From contig LIQB01000012.1 of NCBI GenBank assembly GCA_001411745.2, positions 37,314 to 101,313 on the forward strand: a stretch of DNA of 64,000 nucleotides, given 5' to 3'. The notes below the pieces were generated by a model, which saw only the letters and a program-made list of their open reading frames with translations, did no database searches and was not told where the DNA came from. The DNA comes from Psychrobacter glacincola. Its GTDB lineage: Bacteria > Pseudomonadota > Gammaproteobacteria > Pseudomonadales > Moraxellaceae. Shown in pieces: positions 5,885 to 15,060 of this stretch. The position numbers and the translations under genes are program-made. Positions within the stretch are counted from its first letter, which is position 1. Each line of letters opens with the position of its first letter.

Positions 5885-8800
5885 ATGTTTACCATTATTC
5901 AATCGCACCGCACCGAAAACCTTGTTGATCAACTACTTGTGCAATATCAGTCTAAGGATCAGCCTGTTTTTGAGCCTTTTATTGTTATTGTGCCCTCAAT
6001 GGTATTGGGCGATTGGTTGGACAAAACCATTGCTAGCCGTGCTGGTATTAGTACTTTGGTGCGTACTAAGTTTTGGGGTCAGTATCAGTGGACGCTCATG
6101 CAGGATGTGTTAACCCGCCATAACGCGTATTTGTTAGAGAATGACTCCGAAGCGGCAACCCTAAATGTGCCAGAAGTGGCGGTGTTATCGCCCACAGTGA
6201 TGCAATGGCGCTTGTTTGGGTATTTGACCTACTATCAAGAGGCGATTGTTGCAGATGAAAAACATCCGGTTAATCCATTACTAGCATCTTTGATTGATGA
6301 CCCACAGGCAAGTGCTCAACAAGATAATGTACAACAGAACAATTTACAGCAAGACAGTGTGCTAAAAGACAAGGCACAACAAGACGCCCGTATCTGGCAA
6401 CTAGCAAGCGATTTGGCAAGAGTATTTAACCGATACTTAACACACCGTGAGGATTGGCTGGATTTATGGTCGTACAACAAACCGCTGAATGTAGATGAGT
6501 TGATCGCAGAGAAAGATGCATTGTCACTGCGTTTTGATAAGTATGCACGCGGCACGCCTGAATGGCTGGTTGAGCATTATATTGAGTTAGAGGCTGCGCA
6601 ACGATTTTTGTGGTCGCATTTGTTTGCTGACGTTCATCTACACCGTGTGGCACTGGAGCGTGCTTTCTGGTCAGCCTTGAAAGACAACAAGGCGGATGAA
6701 CGCGCTCAGTTGCCCAAAGTGCTGCGTATATTTACCATTCAGCAACTGCCACAGACCGAGCTTGATTTTTTACAGCGCTTGTCAAAATACATGAATATCA
6801 CGCTATTGCATTACAATCCATCAAAGCTGTTTTGGGCGGATATCGTCGATAAATCTTGGTTACAGCGTCAACAGATTATCAACCCTGAGAGTGTCTTTTT
6901 ACGTGATTACGGTCATAGTTTGTTGTCGCGTCTAGGGAAGCAATCGCGTGATGCTTTTGCCATGCTTGCTAACTTGTCAGGTAATGAGCAATACGACGAT
7001 GCGCTGGTTGAATGGCAAGATAATTTTGATAGTGGTGAAGATGAGAGTATTTATGATGATTTCAGTGCTCAAGATGCACAACATAGCCCAAGTTTATTAC
7101 GACGTTTGCAGAACGATGTGTTGATGCTTGATGAGCAATCGACCCAGCAAGCAACGGCTGCTACGGTCTCGCAAGCAGTGAGTCAGCAGATAGCGCCAAG
7201 CCTCGATGAGGATAAGCAAGCAACGGCTTGGTATGACGATGAGGCGTTGGAGAAGAAGCGCTTTGAGAAAGACCGTTTTTGGGCAATCTCTTCGCAAGAT
7301 AATAGCCTAAGCATTCACTCATGTCATAGTTTGCAGCGTCAACTTGAAGTGCTGCGTATCATGATTGGTCGTTGGCTAAATGAGCCTATCAAATCTGGTG
7401 AGAAAAAACGCCACATATCCGATATTGTTGTGTTGCTACCCGATGTTGAGCGTCATCATGCACTGATTGGCTCTATCTTTGTCAGTGGCAGAGGTCAAGA
7501 TGGTTTGACTTTGCCTGCTAAGGTAACTGGTGTTGTTGATGCCGATATTCGGCAGTTATGGGAAGCGATTATCGGTTTTTACAAACTATTGGGTAGCCAT
7601 AGCGCCCGTTTTGAAGCAGCTGAAGTCTTAGACTGGTTGATGTTGCCTCCTTTATTTGAAAGCTTTGGACTGACTCATGAGCAGATGAGCCGTGGCTGTG
7701 ACTTGTTGGTAGAGGCAGGCTTTATCCGCGGCTTTGATGAGCTGCACCTTAAGCAAACTTTAGATAGCAATGACTATGACTACCGCTTTAGCTTTGCGCA
7801 AGCGTTAGATAGATTGACATTAGGTCTGGTGATGCCAGAGGCAGAGTTGAGCGATTGCTTGTATCCTTTAAGTGAAGATGAATGGCCAAGCACTGCCTTA
7901 CCAGAAATGAGCTTGCCACTACCGCAAGTGAGCTTAAACGATGCGTTGATTGTTGAAGCGCTTTGCCGCATTTATACCGGTTTGGTCGCACGACGTAATG
8001 ACCATACACAAAAAATGAAAGCGGAAAATTGGCTCGATCAGATTGAGACACAAGTCATTCACCGCTACTTTGGCGATGTGGACCAAACGCGTACCATGCG
8101 TGCCATCTACAATGCGATGAACGGCTTTAAATCCAGCTTGCGAGCCAATCGTCATTATAGACAGTACTCTAGTGGTGATAGCGACAACAGAGAAGTAGAG
8201 CAAAAGCTGGCAGGTGTGGAGCAGTTGCCACTTAAATTAAGCTTTATGTTAGACAGTATTGAAAACGAGCTTGAAAGTCAGCAAGTCAGTGCGGAGCCGA
8301 CTGGGGTTATTACCTTTGGTAAGTTTGGTGCTTTAAGGAACGTGCCTTTTGAGTTGGTGGTCATGCTCAATATGGATCTCTCTGAGTTTCCTGGGCGTGA
8401 TCGTGACAATCGCTATGATTTGATGAAAGCGACCAATGCACGCCGTGGTGATAGAGTTAGTGAAGATGATGACAATGGCGCATTTTTAGATGCCCTGCTG
8501 TGCGCACGTAGTGCTTGTTGGATGTTCTACAATGGTCAAAGCCTGACGGACACTCATGAGCACCTGCCAGCCAACCCAGTAAGCGAATTGCTACAGTTCT
8601 TACAAGGCGAGGTGCAATGGCAGGTGAACTCGCTTGAGACATTACCTGAGAATATTGATCCAACTACCGAGAGTCTCAAACGCTATTTGCCTAAATTGAT
8701 TAAGCAGTGGTTAGTGACTGAGCATCCTGCACTCCCTTTTCATGAGAGTCTGTTTGAGACAGAAATTGAAGGCACTGATGTTTTTGAGCAAGCATCTCCT

Positions 8801-10387
8801 GATATTGATGGCAATGCTAATGCCAACGTTAATATCAATGCTCAGGATACCAGCCCTGTCGATATGATTGACGAGCTGGATAATTTATTAAATACAGCCA
8901 TGCGCAAAACCAAACTGGCGCAAAAAAAGCAATTTCCGCCTGCGCCGCTTTGGCAAGCTGTATTTAATATACTAAAGGGCAGAGTGTCTAGTGAGCAGGT
9001 ACAGTTGGTTGGCTTGCCCACAAAGACACAGTACGAAGCAATCGCTAAGATGCTTGGTCAAGGCTTGGGTCAGTTAGGTCGAGTAGACAATCAAACCTTG
9101 GCTACACTGGTTGAAATGCTGGCACTAGATACAGTAGCTAATACTAGCGATACTAGTAGCATGATAGATGCGCTTACCCAAGCGGTATCTGATAGCATAT
9201 TTAATATTGGAGAGATAGACGTTGAAGGAGTATTGGCGTACCAAGTGCGCCATCCTGCCAAAGCGTTCTTACGCTCGCAAAAGGTGCATGTGGTACAAGG
9301 TGAAGAAGCACTGTCGCATCAAGAGCCATTATTTCTAAACAGTTTGACTACCTATCAAATCAAAGATCATTTGATTAAACAGTTGGTTACTGATGAGAGT
9401 AAGAATAATAGTAATGTAGCGGCTGAAACCACTACGCCAATCCTGATGTATCAAAAAATCATGCCAGCTGGTGTTGCTCGCCAGACCACGCTACCCAATC
9501 AACAACAAAAACTGCAACAGCAATGTTTGGAATTTAAAGAGCAGTTAATAGCTAATGGTTTTGGCGAAAATATTGTACCCAATGAAGATGGGGTAGAGGG
9601 TACGACAGGTTTGCAGCTACTAACGCCAACCGCCGAGCATCCTGTTCAGGTAGAGCTAAAAAATATACTTAGTAGCACTGACAACGAGTCAAGCAATCAG
9701 ACGAATATAGAGGATATAGAAGCACTGCTTAAGCTGTTGCCAAAAGTCATTAAGATCAAAGGTTCAGTACCTATATTGGCGCCCATATCAGTTATTCAGG
9801 CGGGTATGCCTTATGCTCAGCAATCACCCAAGCAGTGGTTAAATATATTGCCCAATTCTGCCAGTCCTAGGCATTTACTCAAGTTTTGGTTATCACATTT
9901 GTATTGGCAAGTGGCCAGACGTACCACTGCCGAGCAAGCGGCATTAAATGATGGGGTGAGTATTTGGCGCTTTAATAAGCCTAGCTCGCAAGTCAAAAAG
10001 TACGAGAAAGTAATCGCATTTAAACTAAGCCCAATTGTCTATGAAGACGCTGTGATTGAGCTGATAAAATGGGCGGTTTTTGCCAAGCTATCTGGGCAAG
10101 CGCCTATTACTTTATTGCCTGAATATGCACTCAATTACCTAGATCAGTGTTCAAAATCTGAAGATAGTGAAGGCAGTAGTTATTGGCCAAAACGAGCAGA
10201 CTTTTCAGATTGGTTACGATCTGGCTATCATACAGACACAGTATATGATACTTGCTCTCAGCATGCCATTTGGCAATATGTACTACGTGACCAAGATGCA
10301 TTCAAAGCACTATCAGCGGCATTGACTACCTTGGCTCAACCATTATATGAGCCGATGTTTACTGCGTTAATTGACTTAGATGGCTAG
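5885..10387 (+). CDS. recC: Exodeoxyribonuclease V subunit gamma (RecC)
   Basis: RecC is the non-catalytic subunit of RecBCD that splits the duplex and scans the 3' strand for Chi. The N-terminus (FTIIQSHRTENLVDQLL, then VIVPSMVLGDWL) and the segment near residue 815 (ITFGKFGALRNVPFELVV, LNMDLSEFPGRDRDNRYDLM) are typical of the family. At 1500 residues it is far longer than the 1122 of E. coli. The extra length includes hydrophilic inserts: a Q/D-rich block near residues 142-172 with repeated QQD units, an A/Q-rich block near 420-445, and an N/D-rich block near 975. It is first of the operon recC-recB-recD-mepB, and recB starts 69 bases downstream. No clear ribosome-binding site precedes the ATG. 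Confidence 0.95.
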   Translation: MFTIIQSHRTENLVDQLLVQYQSKDQPVFEPFIVIVPSMVLGDWLDKTIASRAGISTLVRTKFWGQYQWTLMQDVLTRHNAYLLENDSEAATLNVPEVAVLSPTVMQWRLFGYLTYYQEAIVADEKHPVNPLLASLIDDPQASAQQDNVQQNNLQQDSVLKDKAQQDARIWQLASDLARVFNRYLTHREDWLDLWSYNKPLNVDELIAEKDALSLRFDKYARGTPEWLVEHYIELEAAQRFLWSHLFADVHLHRVALERAFWSALKDNKADERAQLPKVLRIFTIQQLPQTELDFLQRLSKYMNITLLHYNPSKLFWADIVDKSWLQRQQIINPESVFLRDYGHSLLSRLGKQSRDAFAMLANLSGNEQYDDALVEWQDNFDSGEDESIYDDFSAQDAQHSPSLLRRLQNDVLMLDEQSTQQATAATVSQAVSQQIAPSLDEDKQATAWYDDEALEKKRFEKDRFWAISSQDNSLSIHSCHSLQRQLEVLRIMIGRWLNEPIKSGEKKRHISDIVVLLPDVERHHALIGSIFVSGRGQDGLTLPAKVTGVVDADIRQLWEAIIGFYKLLGSHSARFEAAEVLDWLMLPPLFESFGLTHEQMSRGCDLLVEAGFIRGFDELHLKQTLDSNDYDYRFSFAQALDRLTLGLVMPEAELSDCLYPLSEDEWPSTALPEMSLPLPQVSLNDALIVEALCRIYTGLVARRNDHTQKMKAENWLDQIETQVIHRYFGDVDQTRTMRAIYNAMNGFKSSLRANRHYRQYSSGDSDNREVEQKLAGVEQLPLKLSFMLDSIENELESQQVSAEPTGVITFGKFGALRNVPFELVVMLNMDLSEFPGRDRDNRYDLMKATNARRGDRVSEDDDNGAFLDALLCARSACWMFYNGQSLTDTHEHLPANPVSELLQFLQGEVQWQVNSLETLPENIDPTTESLKRYLPKLIKQWLVTEHPALPFHESLFETEIEGTDVFEQASPDIDGNANANVNINAQDTSPVDMIDELDNLLNTAMRKTKLAQKKQFPPAPLWQAVFNILKGRVSSEQVQLVGLPTKTQYEAIAKMLGQGLGQLGRVDNQTLATLVEMLALDTVANTSDTSSMIDALTQAVSDSIFNIGEIDVEGVLAYQVRHPAKAFLRSQKVHVVQGEEALSHQEPLFLNSLTTYQIKDHLIKQLVTDESKNNSNVAAETTTPILMYQKIMPAGVARQTTLPNQQQKLQQQCLEFKEQLIANGFGENIVPNEDGVEGTTGLQLLTPTAEHPVQVELKNILSSTDNESSNQTNIEDIEALLKLLPKVIKIKGSVPILAPISVIQAGMPYAQQSPKQWLNILPNSASPRHLLKFWLSHLYWQVARRTTAEQAALNDGVSIWRFNKPSSQVKKYEKVIAFKLSPIVYEDAVIELIKWAVFAKLSGQAPITLLPEYALNYLDQCSKSEDSEGSSYWPKRADFSDWLRSGYHTDTVYDTCSQHAIWQYVLRDQDAFKALSAALTTLAQPLYEPMFTALIDLDG

Positions 10388-10456
10388 CTAGCCATTTAGA
10401 ATAATCGATTTCTGCTTTCATGATCTAATAAATAATAATTAAAAGTATGCGCCCAT

Positions 10457-13400
10457 ATGACAGACTTGACTGATCCAACCCATATCATTGAACTTTCTGC
10501 ACAGCCACATTTATTCGATGAGCACTCAGATGCGCCTCACTCAGATCCTATGAGTGAGCGTAAGGCTGATGTGATACCAGCAGTTGATGTTGACCTAACG
10601 GGCAAGCACCTGATTGAAGCGTCTGCTGGTACTGGTAAAACTTGGACGCTAACAGGCATTGTATTGCGCCTGCTAATTGAAGCACGACGTGCGCCAGAGC
10701 AAATTATTGCTACTACCTTTACGCGAGCCGCTGCCGCTGAGATGCGTCAGCGTATTCATGATCGTTTGGTGGATTTTTATCAATTATTGCAGTGGGTCAA
10801 TAGTTTAAGTGCTGACATCAGTAATAAGGAGGCTTTGTATCCCAATATATTGCAGGTGATGCCTGAAAGCGATAAGGATAAACAAGAGGGCAAACAATCA
10901 AGTACGGATTTAAATACTGAGATAGGCGCTGATGAGTTAAACCAAGACCTTGCTACTGATAAGCAAGCTGCTGCCACAAAGCGTGTACAAGCAAAAAAAG
11001 ACCGTGAAGACTGGTTGGTAGCACAGGCAAAATATATGCGTTTAGATGGCATCATGCAAGATCCCATTAACCTGCATCTCGTTGGTTATTTGCTGGATCA
11101 CGTGTACAGCTATCCAATGACGGAAGCTATCAGGCGTACAGCACTGGTTTTAACCACGTTGGATAAACTGTTTGTGGGTACGCTCGATAGCTTGGCGCAA
11201 AAATGGCTGAAGGAGTACAGTAGCGAGACGGGTCACCAGCAGGGCATGGGGATTATTGAAGACAGCAGTATTGAACAGGTGACTGACAGCATTATTCATG
11301 ATGAGCTGCGTCAGTTTCAAAGTCGCTTGTATCATGAGCAGCCTAAACTGTATGCGCTTATGGATCAGCAAGGCAAGCTGACTGCCGTGAGTGATCATAA
11401 AAAATATGTGACTCGCTCGCTTAATTTTATTTCTGCGCCAATTGATGAGATTGTAGTAAATGACTTTTCGTTTGAGGGCTATGAGCGGCTTATAAATACT
11501 ATCATTGAGCGCAGCGATGAGCTTGATATCTTTTTTAAACCTGACGGCGAGTATTATGATGTTCCAAAAGGACAGCTACAAAATAATAGAGACTCTTGGC
11601 CGAAAATCATTCAAGCATTAAAAGATTTTGGTCCAGCCGCTTTTAAATTTATATCAGACGCAAAAAATCATACAGGAAAGTTAATCGAGGCTTTTCAAAA
11701 AACGGACAATATCGGCTCTCAGTTTCGTGTACCCAAAGATGGCGAAAGAGTTAATCTGATATTTAATGAGTTGCAGGTCGTTCGTGACTTTAAACGCTAT
11801 ATTGAAGAAAGCAAAAAGCTAGACGAATACATAGTGACTGTTTTAGCCAATCTTAATCGTCATATCGTGCTTGCGGTACGTGACAGGCTACCAATTATTT
11901 TGGAAGAGCGTGGCGAGACTACCTTTAGCCTGCAAATGGTACGTTTAAACCAAGCATTAACGGGTCGGCAAGGAGAGAAGCTGGCACGTTATATTCGTCA
12001 TCACTATCCTGTGGCGTTGATTGATGAGTCGCAAGATATCAATGGCGCGCAAGCCATTATGATTGAAAGCATTTATTTGCCAAAGAAAAAGGGCAAGGTT
12101 GCTGATAATGATAAACAGTCAGCTACTAAAAAAGCCAGCCATGAATTTTTGCTATTGGTTGGTGACCCAAAGCAGGCTATTTATGGGTTTCGTGGTGGCG
12201 ATGTGGCCAACTATAACTACATGAAAGCTCAATTTGATAAAAGCACGCTTTGGACGCTCGATATTAACCGACGCTCAAATGCTGGCGTGATTAATGCCTT
12301 AAACTGTTGGTTCGGCATGGCTGATGTAACCACTGGCGAGAACAAATTAGCTCAATTAGGCGCAGGTATTTATTACCAGCATATCAAAGCGGCAAAACCA
12401 GAAAATCAGCTGTCTTGGTTTAATGAACCAGACGCTCACAGCACTACTTTAGTGACTGAGGTGCTTTCTGCCCAGCCAGTGAGCGTATTACATCTGCCAT
12501 ATGATAAAGACAAAGAGCTTGAGTACGATGAGCATGAAATCACGGCGCGTCATATTGCGACTTTGCTTAGTAGTGGTCAGACTTTAAAAGGCAAGCCTAT
12601 TCAGCCTAGTGATATCGGTGTGCTGGCACGTACCAAAAAAGATCTAAAACGGGTTGAGGATGAGTTGGTTAAGCTTAATGTACCGACCTTGACTACCAGT
12701 GATGTCAGTATCTTTGAAACCATCATGGCAGAAGATGTGGCGGCGCTGCTGAGTGCCATGCTATATCCGTATCGTCATGACATGATTAATCGGGTGTTGA
12801 CCAGTCATCTATATGGACTGAGTATTAAAAACATCAAAGCCATGATGACGGACCATGAGTCAGGAATTACCGATGGCAGTAGTAAAACAAGCTCTCATTC
12901 AAACAATTCTAATGCGAAGGATGCCTCAGTTAATGAGATTACTGATAATAAAAAAAGCTATCAAGACTTTATTACCTATCTAACAGAGGGTACACAGCGT
13001 TGGCAGCACTTTGGCATCTTATCAGCGCTACATTATTTATTAGATAAAAATCCCATACAGCCGCAAGGCATTTGGCAAGCGCTAGCGGCTCATCCAGAAG
13101 GCGATCGTCATATCATGGATTTGCGTCATGTAATGGATGTTTTGGCGCAGTATGGCCTAGGTATGGGCGAGCATGAGCTACTGGCTTGGTTTAGACAAAA
13201 TGTAGATGCAGCGCCCAATAGTGATTGGGCTAAGCAATATCCGCTACCGACAGAGTCTGGCGTACAGCTGATGACCATTCATAAGTCCAAAGGACTTGAG
13301 TTTCCTATTGTGTATGTATTGGGTATGGGTGATGCCAGTAGAAAGTCAGGCACCAATGAGAAGTATGGCCTGTATTTATATAACGCAGATCAAGCACCTT

Positions 13401-14986
13401 CAGCATTAGTACAGCAGTCACTAGATAGTCAATCAACAGGAAATCAGCGCCGCTTCTCATCCTTGAAAGGCTCAGCGACTACAGAGGACTATTACACCAA
13501 TATCGAAACGCGGGAAGATTTCGATGAGCTGCGACGGCTTGGTTATGTGGCTTTTACTCGCGCCAGTGAGCAACTTTATGTTGTGCTGCGAGATCCTAAC
13601 AATAAGACAGGGTTTGAGTTAAAGCCGGTGTTTTATTGGTTTGAATCGCCAGAACCAAAGTTTGAACTACCAGATAGACTTAAAGGTACGATAGGTATGC
13701 TCAGAGGGCATAAGGTTAATGAGTTCTACGACAAGAATTACGCAAGCAATGCTGCTAAATCAGCAGGCGTAAATGATAATGTTCAGCTCGCTGTTACCAA
13801 GTCAAATGCTCATAAGCCTGCCACAGAGACTATTGAATACGCGCTTTTTTCAGAGGTCATGAAGACCAATTATTTTTATGGTTGGGCTAAGACCAGCTTT
13901 ACCGCTTTGGCTCGTCAGCTCGATGAATCTACACAAGCAATGGCGATAGTCGATGAGCGTATTGATGATGCGATAGACATCGATATGACAGAGTCTTCAG
14001 TTTCAGATCTCCATTCACTTAATAGCAAAGAGTCTCTCGAACAAGACAGTGAACTAAGCCTCAAGTCAGAAGATGATATCCGCTTTACCTTTGTAAAAGG
14101 TGCTAATGCGGGTACGTTTTTGCATGAGATATTTGAAAAAATTGATTTCAACAATAAAGCGCAGTGGTCTCAGGTTATCGATAGAGCCATCAGTAGTTAT
14201 CAATTGCCACTGGCATATAGCAGTGCTGAGCAGCAAGGCCGTCGATCACAAGCGAAGAAACAAGAGCAAGGCGATGACGGTTCATTTAATACTAGTTCAC
14301 TTGATCTTGCTTCAATAGATGCTACCAAGCATGAGGCATTAATTGCTTGGATTGAAGAGGTACTACATGCGCCGCTATTGGCCTCCAATCAAGCATTAAA
14401 CTCTCTTAATGCAGGTCAGCGATTTTCTGAGTTAGAGTTCAATATGGGGTTGTCAGAGAATTTTAAAGCACAGGATATCAGTAAACTCTTCCAGCAGTAT
14501 CTTCCTAATGAGGTGGACAAACACGTCACTCTTATTCCGCAAAATAAAGCACATTTGTATCGTTATCTGCGCGGCGAAATTGACTTAGTGTACGAACATG
14601 CAGGCAAATATTACGTTGTCGATTATAAAAGCAACTTTCTAGGAAATAGCCTAAGCGATTATAATGAAGATACACTTAAACAAGCAATGTCCAAAGCAGG
14701 GTACTGGTTACAAGCAGCGATTTATCAAGTAGCGTTACACCGATTCCTTTCAATGAGAATACATGATTATGCAGGCAATGAAGATAAGTATTTAGGCGCT
14801 GTGGAGTATGTTTTTTTACGAGGTGTGTATGATCCTAATTCTCAAATAGCTGATGATATATCACAAGATGTTAAAGAGGCTGATAATAGCCACTCAATGC
14901 ACAACGACCGCTATGGATTAGTGACTTGGGATATTCCAATCGATTTTATTAAAGGTTTGGATGCGTTGTTTGGCATGCCCGACTAG
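10457..14986 (+). CDS. recB: Exodeoxyribonuclease V subunit beta (RecB)
   Basis: RecB is the 3'-5' helicase and only nuclease of RecBCD. Walker A is ASAGTGKT at residues 55-62. The DESQ motif (LIDESQDIN) is near 521 and GDPKQAIYGFRGGD near 570. LMTIHKSKGLEFPIV lies near 938 and the UvrD-type end AFTRASEQLYVV near 1033. The C-terminal nuclease domain keeps the metal-binding residues in GEIDLVY (about 1372) and VDYKSN (about 1387). The protein has 1509 residues against 1180 in E. coli. The excess lies in hydrophilic inserts near residues 140-185 (K/D/Q-rich), near 810-840 (S/N-rich) and before the nuclease domain. It lies between recC and recD on the same strand. Confidence 0.97.
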   Translation: MTDLTDPTHIIELSAQPHLFDEHSDAPHSDPMSERKADVIPAVDVDLTGKHLIEASAGTGKTWTLTGIVLRLLIEARRAPEQIIATTFTRAAAAEMRQRIHDRLVDFYQLLQWVNSLSADISNKEALYPNILQVMPESDKDKQEGKQSSTDLNTEIGADELNQDLATDKQAAATKRVQAKKDREDWLVAQAKYMRLDGIMQDPINLHLVGYLLDHVYSYPMTEAIRRTALVLTTLDKLFVGTLDSLAQKWLKEYSSETGHQQGMGIIEDSSIEQVTDSIIHDELRQFQSRLYHEQPKLYALMDQQGKLTAVSDHKKYVTRSLNFISAPIDEIVVNDFSFEGYERLINTIIERSDELDIFFKPDGEYYDVPKGQLQNNRDSWPKIIQALKDFGPAAFKFISDAKNHTGKLIEAFQKTDNIGSQFRVPKDGERVNLIFNELQVVRDFKRYIEESKKLDEYIVTVLANLNRHIVLAVRDRLPIILEERGETTFSLQMVRLNQALTGRQGEKLARYIRHHYPVALIDESQDINGAQAIMIESIYLPKKKGKVADNDKQSATKKASHEFLLLVGDPKQAIYGFRGGDVANYNYMKAQFDKSTLWTLDINRRSNAGVINALNCWFGMADVTTGENKLAQLGAGIYYQHIKAAKPENQLSWFNEPDAHSTTLVTEVLSAQPVSVLHLPYDKDKELEYDEHEITARHIATLLSSGQTLKGKPIQPSDIGVLARTKKDLKRVEDELVKLNVPTLTTSDVSIFETIMAEDVAALLSAMLYPYRHDMINRVLTSHLYGLSIKNIKAMMTDHESGITDGSSKTSSHSNNSNAKDASVNEITDNKKSYQDFITYLTEGTQRWQHFGILSALHYLLDKNPIQPQGIWQALAAHPEGDRHIMDLRHVMDVLAQYGLGMGEHELLAWFRQNVDAAPNSDWAKQYPLPTESGVQLMTIHKSKGLEFPIVYVLGMGDASRKSGTNEKYGLYLYNADQAPSALVQQSLDSQSTGNQRRFSSLKGSATTEDYYTNIETREDFDELRRLGYVAFTRASEQLYVVLRDPNNKTGFELKPVFYWFESPEPKFELPDRLKGTIGMLRGHKVNEFYDKNYASNAAKSAGVNDNVQLAVTKSNAHKPATETIEYALFSEVMKTNYFYGWAKTSFTALARQLDESTQAMAIVDERIDDAIDIDMTESSVSDLHSLNSKESLEQDSELSLKSEDDIRFTFVKGANAGTFLHEIFEKIDFNNKAQWSQVIDRAISSYQLPLAYSSAEQQGRRSQAKKQEQGDDGSFNTSSLDLASIDATKHEALIAWIEEVLHAPLLASNQALNSLNAGQRFSELEFNMGLSENFKAQDISKLFQQYLPNEVDKHVTLIPQNKAHLYRYLRGEIDLVYEHAGKYYVVDYKSNFLGNSLSDYNEDTLKQAMSKAGYWLQAAIYQVALHRFLSMRIHDYAGNEDKYLGAVEYVFLRGVYDPNSQIADDISQDVKEADNSHSMHNDRYGLVTWDIPIDFIKGLDALFGMPD

Positions 14987-15060
14987 TAGGCTATAAGTAA
15001 TGATTAAATGCTAAAAAACATGATAACGATTAACTATTTCAACATAGAGACAAGCATACG

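Noticed and set aside
6318..6390. Short repeated units in recC as a possible CRISPR-like or tandem DNA array
   Set aside because: The units are uneven, in frame, and encode a QQD-rich protein segment. There are no regular spacers, and no CRISPR array was seen anywhere in the window.
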